Shown piece after piece: positions 23,079 to 33,100 of a DNA stretch of 64,000 nt (positions within the stretch are counted from its first letter, which is position 1; the number at the start of each line of letters is the position of its first letter). A program made the position numbers and the translations under genes. The notes beneath the pieces are model-generated. The model had not been told where the DNA came from. It searched no databases and was given only the letters and a program-made list of their open reading frames with translations. The stretch spans positions 45,523,342 through 45,587,341 of the forward strand of contig OX104124.1 in assembly GCA_944474755.1 (NCBI GenBank). Direction: 5' to 3'. The DNA comes from Limnoperna fortunei. Lineage: Eukaryota; Mollusca; Bivalvia; Mytilida; Modiolidae.

Positions 23079-23793
23079 TCATTTCAAGACAAACAAATAT
23101 GTTTTGCTTTGGAACATATTGTCTGTATGCATAGGGACAGAAGGTGGAAAAATGCACACGCTTAAGCCACCTAAGTATTGGCGATAACTGGTACTCATCA
23201 ATTACTAGTATACTGCCAGTAACAGCTGAAATTACTGAATCATCAAAGCTAGTTATGTACATGTATTACAGTTTACAGTTCGTGTCATTAATGAATACCA
23301 CAAAGTGCAGATAATTCACCACTGGGCACTGGAATTAATGTGTGCTATTTCCGGGCAATTTTCATATTATTTTATATAAACAATTGTTATAGGAGTTATT
23401 GATGAAAACTGTTTTTACTTGTTTTTGATATCTATTGTAAAAGATACTGAAATCAAACAATGACAATCTGAAAAATAAAATGAGCATTAAACAGTTGATT
23501 TTTGATTTTGGATTAGGGCATTGTTCCAGCAATATTAATATAGATGTCAACATTAATAACCACAGTTAATAAATCACAATATACATCATACCTCAAACTA
23601 AAAAGTGATCTCGTGCAATAATATGAGTACATATATTAGTAAAAACTTAAAATAATAAAATATAATAGAACTTGATAATTTTCAGTAGCATTATTGTATA
23701 CTGCATAAATTGATTTCTTTTAAAAACTGCAAAATTTTATGCTAGTTACAGTTATAAATAAATGAAGAATTTGAAGAATAAAAATGTTCCCCA
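23079..23793. other. Unassigned AT-rich spacer
   Basis: Nothing beyond short chance open frames; no repeat family recognised. Confidence 0.4.
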
Positions 23794-23821
23794 ATGTGGG
23801 CTTTGTTAGCACAGTCCATCA

Positions 23822-23979
23822 AAGACATGATTGATTTATATAGACTGTTGCATAGCACACACTCTGACATGTTTTGTGATTTGATAATAGAGTCCCTATC
23901 GTCCTGGTGTGACCAAAACAATTACCTGTTGAAACATCTTGTGTCTCTTCGATTTCTAAAAGAAGTAAAACTTGTTTGA
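23822..23979 (+). CDS. Possible terminal exon of an unrecognised gene
   Basis: An open frame ends at the TGA at 23977-23979; it begins either at an ATG at 23794 or after the acceptor-like ctttgttag. It reads SIKDMIDLYRLLHSTHS, then MFCDLIIESLSSWCDQNN, then YLLKHLVSLRFLKEVKLV. Composition and predicted helicity look protein-like, unlike most AT-rich chance frames nearby. I do not recognise a family. No matching upstream exon was found, and the acceptor has a poor pyrimidine tract. An AATAAA lies about 530 bp downstream (24513). Confidence 0.25.
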
Positions 23980-25718
23980 CGAAGCATTGGTTGGATATTG
24001 CATTATGCACACCACTTGCCTACGATACATATTCTGGGTTGATATGTATGTAAATTATATATAGAATGACAGCAGAGGTTTAGGAAAAACATATTTGACA
24101 TTATCAGTCTCGACTGTTAACACTGAAATATGTTCTTGTATTTTAAAATAACGTAAAAATGAAGTTAATGTTAATGTTACATTATCAAAGCCAGTTTGTG
24201 TAATCTTCATGGAAAATATATTCTGTTTGCACATTAGTCATATTTCATACTAACACACGGGTGTGTTCTTTCAATATCTTGCCTATTTAAACAATTCAGG
24301 TAATATTCATTAGAATTGACCAAAATGACAAATCAAAAATAAGTACTTAAGTATATTAAAATTGTGATTATTATAGTTTTCCATTTTTATCTTCAATTTT
24401 GAATCAAACCATAATAGGGGTCATTGTTGATGTTAATTATTAAAACATACGTTGGCTTTATCACTTTTGTTTTGTATGTAATTTAAAGAAAACAGACAAT
24501 CTAGATTCTTTGAATAAAGTGAGATACAACTTGGCCATGTTTTATAGAATTTTAATAGAATGTTATTATACATTGTTTTCTTAGGTTTTTTGTTTACCCT
24601 GCGACGAGGAGATTATTTATCTTGATGTGAAATGTTCTGACTGAAACATCATACATATGTTTTTATTGTGCATGGCAATAATATCGGGCTGTATATTTTT
24701 TAAATGTTGGCAACTTCTGAACTTGTATTGTTCTTATGTTTTCTTTTTGACATCAAACAATGTGCAATATATTCTGTTAAACATACAAACATGATATTTA
24801 ATGAAGCATTAACCTATATTGATATTACTACATATTTTTTACGTTGTTGGAAATTATGTTTAAGCTGTTATGCGAGATGTTATAGAATGTTTGTTAAAAT
24901 TTTATATAGTGCCATATTATATTTCTGGTATAAAATTCCATGAGGAGATTGAAAGGAATCTCATGTGTTCACCACTTATTGAATTTTTAATACTAAGACA
25001 TGAAATAATGTTTCTTCCTTCAAAGATCTATAGTTATGTCATTATCAGGAGAGATATTATTGAAATATAATAATCTAAAAAACTGTAAGTAACGGGGAGG
25101 TAATTATAATTTGGAAGAATTTACTGATGATTTTGGAATTTTTTTTGTACCATGAAACACATTATGAATTAGTCTGCCTGATTCTTAAGAAAACATGTAT
25201 TTAAAAGCTGATATTGGTGTGCTTTACCATGTTTACCACAAGGGAAAATAAAGAGAAATGTTATCTGTGTATATGTCTCAACATCTTCGTTATCCAAGTG
25301 TTACGATCCTTTCTCCTCTCTTCTCTCTTCTCTTTAATAGAAAGCGGGGGCATGACCTCGCGTGCATTTTAGGGTCTTATTTTGTTATTAGTTAACTTTT
25401 CAATTGTTGCTGAACTATCAGCATTTGTTATTAGATAAGGTTATGGATAAGGTTAAATGACCAGTTGTTGTGGTTTTATATAAATCGGCAGTATTTCATT
25501 ATACATTGATCTTTGATAGATGGAATATAAGTTCCTGCAGCAAATACAATTGCAGACTGTAATTCATTTTGACATTTTTTCTTTAACAGTCCATTTTGTT
25601 TTAATTTGTTTAAAACTAATTCGTACATACAAGTCATACTGTGTGAAAGCTAAATATTGTTTGTTATGTACATCACAATGTCTACTGTTAGTTTGTCATA
25701 TATTTCATTGAAACATTG
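23980..25718. other. Gene-poor AT-rich stretch
   Basis: No supported gene. Contains AATAAA at 24513-24518 and a short polypyrimidine stretch (ctttctcctctcttctctct) near 25310. Confidence 0.4.
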
Positions 25719-25941
25719 GGAGCCTAGGTAGCAAACTTTTGCATCTACTATTGATCATGTGTCTTTGAGTGCTTAAGTTGCTGGTTCGAGTCTTACTTCT
25801 ACCAAGGTGTGTTCATCTCCAATCGTTATTGAGTAGGATTGCTTGTTTTTCTGCCGAAAGATGAGGGGTTTCACCAGGTACTTCATATTCCTCCCATTAA
25901 ATATCTGAAAAACTGCTGAAAGTGGTGTTAAACTACAAAAA
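25719..25941 (+). mobile_element. Degenerate tRNA-derived SINE, plus orientation
   Basis: Contains a decayed head (gcatctactattgatcatgt), a B-box-like ggttcgagtcttact, the gccgaaagatgaggggttt centre and the tail aactgctgaaagtggtgtta. Older than the other copies. Confidence 0.75.
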
Positions 25942-26495
25942 CGAACACTGAAATGTTACATGTTACATCCAAATATTAAATTTAAACCGTATATTGTTAC
26001 ATGTATATTATGCTACAGTTGGTTTACTGGGACTCTTTTAAGTTGAAGTAGAATCTCTGTTTTTTGTATCTATATACCTAAATGTATATTTTGTTTTATA
26101 TACAGTAAACGGATTTTAATATGATTTAATTCGTTGTTGATGGTATAAATAAAGAGAACAATATATTCATAACTAGTTTTTTGTTGATGGATTACATCGG
26201 TTTCAAAAGTTCAATGACAGTATTTTATCTATATTCAGACAATCAATTAAGGAAAGGCGATTTTATGATGGATAAGAAATAGAAATGTATGGAGATAGAG
26301 ACAGATAATTTCCCTTTTGTAGCGGCAACAATGCGCCTACCTTATTGACATCTACAGGAAGAGATCACGGCAGACTCCAAACAGTCAGCTGCTATGGTTT
26401 GCCGTAAGCTTCACGTATTATACACTACCATCCTCAGTTACAGGTATTAAGAACCCTCTTGTGGACGCGTCTGGCAGCTTTGTAGATCGAGACCT

Positions 26496-26652
26496 GGGCC
26501 CAGCGCCATAAACATTTTCTTTGCTGAGAACTTTTTTATTCTCAATTTCATCCAATCAAATCTGTCCTTTTCCCTTGTTGTCATGGTAGTTGAGTAAATT
26601 CTCATGCTGAGCAAACATTTTTTACTCAAGTAGGTTTTATGGCGCTGGGCCC
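26496..26652. mobile_element. Short foldback MITE with GGCCCAGCGCCATAAA ends
   Basis: Left ggcccagcgccataaacat and right gttttatggcgctgggcc are inverted copies flanking about 120 bp. Target duplication not identified. Confidence 0.7.
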
Positions 26653-29370
26653 TGGGCTACCTACTAGTACTCAAATTTTTTTATATAGTTTCATTTCTCA
26701 AACAATCAACTTCTATAACATGCTTCCGTCCAAAGGTTTAGCTTTTGTCTATCCTGCGACGAATGTCACATAAGGCGAGACATCGTATTTGGTTTTTTTT
26801 TGGCATATTGGGATATTAGTTACTCTTTTTCCTTGATGTTGTCGTTCACCATCTTGTCATTTCGTAGTTTTCAACGCATTGCAGGTATCAAACATTCGAG
26901 CAAATGTTTTTTGGAGGATCTTTTAATCCATATCTAAACCAGTGTAAGCATATAATGAAATTGTTCCAATTTTCTTCTTAATTAATCTCATCAAAATAGT
27001 CCGAAAACCGTTTTGCCCTGTAGTAGCAACCGTCTTCGAATTTTTTATATAAAAACAGGTTGTGTATTAGACCATCAAGTAAAAGTTCAAATACATGCAC
27101 GTAATAATGGTGATAAATCTGGTTTGATTTGAATGAATGTCGTTATAGGATTAGTTTGCAGATTTGAAACTTGAGGGAAGATGACATTTGAGCATTTTCC
27201 CATAGGAGCATTTGTCAACCAAGTCCTGCTGCGGTGACCTTTTAAAACATTCATTATGTAGAGGATCATCCATTGAATATAGCTGTTAAATAAAGTCCTG
27301 CCGTGGCAGGCCTTTTGGATTTCCGATCGGAATACAAAGCGAATGACTGTCTAATTAACATTCACACAGAATATGACAGTTATCTGCATTGCAATTTTAT
27401 AAAGAAGGCATTTAACTTTTTCCTTATGGGACCACGTCGGAACTCATGAAATATGCAAGTGCACCTGTGCTCACTCCAGGTTTTATTTGGTTAAGTTTTG
27501 TCCTTTTTGGTTTAAGTCGTTGTTTGCTTACGGATTAACTCATTATTTTGTTGTATTGTTTAAAAAAAAGATTCGAAGACACCGAACAAAAAAACGACAA
27601 GTCAAAGACAAAATTACGGTTGAACAAAAGAGGGAACAACAATAAAACAAACAGGCACATAAAGATCATGTAATAGGACATTAGGTGATACGCCGCCACG
27701 TTTCATTGTTTTTAATGTTCATGAACACATTTGACTGAATTACAAATAAGCCTATAGGAACATCTGAGCATGATAACAGTACATCATAGAAGAAATTCTT
27801 ACCTCTACCTTGGACCTACCAAACACATTTCAGATTGACTCAAAAACTAAAACAAAGGAAAATCCGTTTTTCAAGTAATATTTTGACAGAAAGTAATTTT
27901 TTGTTTGACATTTAAAAAAGGTTAGCCCACTCTAAAATAACATTAATGTGATTGTGTTGAAAATGGAACATTATCTTAGTTTAACAGTACTTAAAAAAAA
28001 TCTGTTTTCTGGTTATCATTTTGAAACCGCCAACTGTTGACATAAAATGAATTGGTCTAAGTTGAAGCTACAAATTAAACTTGATCTTAGTATTTAAAAG
28101 CTGTGCAGATTTGCATACAAAATCTGTTCATGCGTTTTCAAGTGACATGGTATACTCTGAAAACCATTATTCGTTGATAAAAAAAATGTGAATGGGCCTA
28201 TAAAAATTGGATAGTGCTGAAAATCGAAGTTGAACTTTATTCATGTACTTGACAGATGTAAAAAGTTGAAAAAATCTGTTGACTTGTTTTCAATTTATCA
28301 TCTGGAAACAACCGAGGAACGAACAAACAGACGGACGGACATAATACTTTGTGTAGCGGGCAATAAACGCCAAAACTTAGGCAACACGAACCCAACTAAA
28401 GGTCAGGTGTTCCGGAAGGGTAAGCAACTCGTGGCATCCTTTGTATCACTCATTTTAAAATCTAGTAATAAGTTATAGCTGGAGTTACTCATCATCCAGT
28501 AAAAATGAAAGTGGTTTTGACTAAAGGAACAAATCAATGTCCATTTGTGACACGTCATGATGGCGACCCTGTATTTCCGCCTGTTCGAACACCCATTAAT
28601 ATGGATATTTTAGAGTAATATTGACATACGTGCAAGTCGGTGGTCAAACTCGTCGTTACATGTAACATCTTTCATCATATAAAGTGTACAAAGCATAGTA
28701 ACCGCATACGTCATTTTCAAGATATACATGATATAAACACTCGCGTTAAAGGAGGTGTTTAAATACCGTGTTTGAGGGAAATAACCTAGATAAATCACGT
28801 GATATGACACATCTAACTATTTATCTTGAAAACGGCATATTAAAAATTGTGTATTGTTATGTAACATATTTAAACCACATGTGAAAATGTAAAATGCTGT
28901 TGATATTTCATTTAATATTGTCTAATGTACGTCATCAAAGATACCAAGGTTAATATAATTGATTACGCCAGATGTGCGTTTTATCTAATCAAGACTCATC
29001 AATAGCGCTCAACCCCAAACAATATTGCATACTAACTGTTGTGTTTTATATGAATATTTTAAATAAAAATGTTGCAAACATCATGAATTTAAACATTTAA
29101 TTTAAACAACATTAAATTCAATTACCCTTCTTCTTTAAATATAGTAACAAGCCTCAATTATTATGTAAATGTATAACAATATACGTAACATAATATTAAA
29201 AGAAGCGAAATTTAGCCATAAAATATCTACATGTAATATATTGCTTAATCATATAATTAGTAATTTATAATGAGTTTTTGATATGTATGATAACTTCTAA
29301 GTCAAGTTTGCCATGTAGTGATGATGCTCATCCCGCATTAACCCATGTAGTGAATATGCGTTAAATAGAA
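26653..29370. other. Gene-poor AT-rich stretch
   Basis: No convincing gene. 26757-26790 holds a fragment of the GTCTCGCC-type left hairpin (ctgcgacgaatgtcac, aaggcgagacat). The 82-codon open frame at 28230-28478 contains the tetramer-rich acagacggacggac and looks repeat-derived. Confidence 0.4.
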
Positions 29371-29484
29371 GGTGTTTCCATATCGCAAACAATATCAACC
29401 CTCGACAAATATGATCCTTCTTGCAGAGCTCACGGGATGATATTTATGCATCGGTGTTGATATGCAGTGCGATATGGAAACACC
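29371..29484. mobile_element. 114-bp MITE with 17-bp perfect inverted ends
   Basis: It starts ggtgtttccatatcgca and ends tgcgatatggaaacacc. A diverged single end (ggcgtttctatatcgca) lies at 29738. It is about 0.5 kb beyond the 3' end of the lysozyme gene. Confidence 0.8.
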
Positions 29485-30004
29485 CATATTTATAAGTGGA
29501 ACTTACAGTTATGATGAGAAAATTTTTTTTACGCATTCCTCTGTGTCTCCAAGTAGGCTTGACTATTGTTAATATTGATGCAGACGTACCGGATGTAATG
29601 TGTACTTGTAGGCCTAATTAGTACCAGATTTAATATGAGGTTATTTGAGCGGATTGTTCAAAAACAGGTTACATATACAATATGCAACAATCCTATTATT
29701 CAACCATATGTATATGATAAATATAGAATATACTATGGCGTTTCTATATCGCACTTTATAACAAACCCGAGTCTTGAATGCCCGAATATAAAACTCATTT
29801 GTCATTTATTCTGAAGATTATTTTTACTACAGACAGTGAACAATTATCCATATTACCCTTCATACTCGACTTATCGTTATTTTTTGAACTAAAATTGCAC
29901 TGCTTTAAGCATTTGACGTATCATTTCCAATGATCTCTTTTGGCTGTTTACATGTTTTAAACAAATCTCAATTCAAGAAAAGGACTCTGATAAAAAGCTG
30001 TAAG

Positions 30005-30010
30005 TTTATT
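30005..30010 (-). terminator. Poly(A) signal of the lysozyme gene
   Basis: On the minus strand AATAAA lies about 30 bases after the stop codon (TAG at 30043-30041), the expected place for a short 3' UTR. Confidence 0.65.
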
Positions 30011-30040
30011 TTCTGTAAAATTTTCAGACTGGAGATACGG

Positions 30041-30177
30041 CTACCAACCATAATGACTAATCAACCATTGAGCACGTGCAACGACGTCATTACTATAGTC
30101 GTTTCCAGTTGTTCCTACGTCCAATCCACCCCAGCTCTGAACGTTGCCCAAGCCGAAATTGTATGCAGCAATGCCAC
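30041..30177 (-). CDS. LysG: LysG exon 6 (C terminus)
   Basis: Acceptor TTCCAG; 137 nt ending in TAG. Encodes [17 protein letters not shown] through [14 protein letters not shown], the most conserved C-terminal block of g-type lysozymes. Confidence 0.95.
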
Positions 30178-33100
30178 CTGGAATATATTTTCCTTGCAGA
30201 TTAAACGTTTGTTTATGCAGGAATAATCGGATATAGCATTTTTCAAAAATGGAATATTGAAAAAACCGTTGCGCGTGAGCATAGTTTTGCGGCAATTACA
30301 CATACAATTTATATTTTCTGACAATATAATTTTATCCTGTACCGATTAAATATATATTTTATAATGAACACGCATTTGGCGCGGAATCATGACGTCACAA
30401 ACACTTATTGAATTCGACAAAATGTCAAAAACATAACAAAATACTAAATGTCGCTAGAAGTAAGGACAAGCTTGAGCCACTAACCAAATTAAATGTATTC
30501 GTATACCTTTAATTGACAGCAAATGTAATGTTCGCAGTTTTAATGTGATTAAAGATATTTTTAGGCACCAACCTTGTAAAGCTTGGGCATCGGTCCATGT
30601 TGGGTGTTTCCTTTTAACTGCTACCATGTTTGGTACTAAGACGTATTTGGTCATGGCTTCGATATGCTCGCAGCTATCCCAGGCATAAGATTGGCAAGTT
30701 TTGCCAATGCTGTGTAATGGGTTAGCGTTAATATCACACTAAAATGATACATTATATTCCATATACTAAGACGAAAAATCATTGCCAATTGAAAATCAAT
30801 GATGACGAAAATTATAAATAAAGTGATGGCAATGTATTATTAAATTGAAAATTAAAAACAAAATAACTCACGGAGGCTGCGGTTTATAATTTTTTTAAAT
30901 CGGGATGGCTTTTTATGTCCCTCATATTTTGTCGCGATCGACAGCCACAGGTAAACTAATGCGATGGTAAATGGCCATCCCGTTGCATAGACAATTACGG
31001 TACATTTTGGATATATATGTAAATATAACCTACACCAATTCTGTCGTAAACCTACCGAATTTTGTTAATTTAACACACACTATATCGTGTATTCTGTCAA
31101 GGATATTTATAGCGCCTGTCGCTATTGTTATACGAAAGTAGCTTTCCGGTCAAAGTTACAGTTTTGTGATTGGAGACGCGCTTTTTGTGGCGAGTTGCCA
31201 ATACGTAAATCTTTTTTTGTAAACGGTGGAGGTCTCAAATCTTTTAAAGCACATAAATTAGAATGCAGTTAATTTTATTTTATTAGTTAAAATATGCAAA
31301 TAGGATAAGATGGGCCTTGGTGGTCGAGTTGTTAAGGTAGTTCGTCTACTATTGATCACGTGGTCTGTCAACACAGAGTTGCGGGTTCGAATCTCAATCA
31401 CATGTACAAGTTATATATCAGACTCCTGATCGTATACTTGTAGAAGGACTTGGAGTATTTTGTAAGAAAAATAGCAAAGAATCCGAAGGTCTAAGGGCGA
31501 TTATAATTAAATCAGGACTCGGACAACATGGAATAAAAACCCCAAAACATGAATACACTTTTAAAAGTATAAATGCAAGCATACCTGCATTATACCCCAT
31601 CCGTGGTGGTGATCTCCCCATCCCCCAGTGCTGTACAATAATTTTCCAGCTCTGGATTCACGACTAGCTACAGCAGCTACTACAGCCGGGTGAACACCTG
31701 AAACAATTTCTTTTATAATGAATCGTTGAAGACGTCACAGCTGATACGAATTGGAGCATTTAACGAATGAAAATAGATTATTTGTACGAAAATTTTGTAA
31801 CCTAAATCAATGACTTAATAGATTAACGTGTTATAAACAGGACGACTCTTCCTTGATTTTATAGGTTAAATACATATGGAGATTACTTCCGTTGGATAAA
31901 AAATCCGATGTTTTACATAGAAGTGGCAATTTTATATTATGTGTGTCAAGCAAGTTACAATCTGTTCGTAGATAGGCAGGCTAGTAACTACGACTGTGAG
32001 GTGGTTAAGTTAGTACGGATTGTTTGTAGGGAAAACTTAAATTACTAGAACTAAAATTAATTTCTGAATGATTGGAAACGTACCATTTTCAGAAGTATTA
32101 GAAGGAAGCTAAGACTTGTAGTTGAGACATAGTTTTTAAGCCATACGAAGACGAATACAATTTGGTTCAACATTAACACAAATGCAAGAAAAGGGAAAGT
32201 TGTGCAGTATAGGTGAGGGCAGACAAGTTTTTCAAGAAAATCGACACACAGTTAGAAAATAGTCCTTAAAATTGTGTCTGACATTGAGAACAAACTAATG
32301 CGTTTGTTTCAGTGTTAAACACGTTATAAACATAAAATCGTACAACATATATACAACATAGTGCATGTTCAAATACTACACTGAATATTAAAGGAATATT
32401 TGTTCAATTCATATTATATCTTATATTATGTGGTTTTGTGTGACAACACTATATGTGTTGTTTGTAACATGTTTCTTACTTACAGTGGTGCTTCCGTGGC
32501 CGAGTAGTTAAGGTAGTTCGTCTATTATTGACCACGTGGTCTGTCAACAATGAGATTGCAGGTTCGAGTCTCACTGCAGGCAGGGTGCGCTCGAATCCAA
32601 TCTTAATTTACAAGGATTGCCAATTTTTCAACCGAAGGTCGGGGGTTTTCTCCTTCTTTCCTTCCTTAATAAAAACTTGACGCCATGATATAGCTGAAAA
32701 TTTGATGAAAGTGGCGTTAAAAGCCATTAAAAAACAAACATACTTACAGTTACTGGCACCAGCCTGCAAATAGCAATTTTTCCTTTTATCAATTTCCGCT
32801 TTATCTTGATCAATGGCTGTGTGGGAAGCTGCAACACCTACCAACAATAATTTTTGTTTAAAAGGCTATTTATGATCGCATTGTATATTTAGTAAAACTG
32901 TGGCATTAAATTTATTACATATTTCTTATTAAACAGTCCATATTGATGCTGCTCGGTGGGTGCATGGCGGTTGAGCTTGCTGGCACTCAAATGTTACACT
33001 CTTGGTGAAGTCAGTATCGTTGATCCCACATCTGTACCTAGTCTTAATGAAGGGTCATTTTCATATTTACTGCTTTAAAATATTCAGATGAAAACTTTGC

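Noticed and set aside
28230..28478. 82-codon plus-strand frame
   Set aside because: It includes agacggacggac-type text and looks repeat-derived; no domain and no splice support.
32487..32580. Functional tRNA gene
   Set aside because: The A and B boxes belong to the SINE head; the molecule continues into the SINE body and tail, and no intact cloverleaf acceptor stem is evident.
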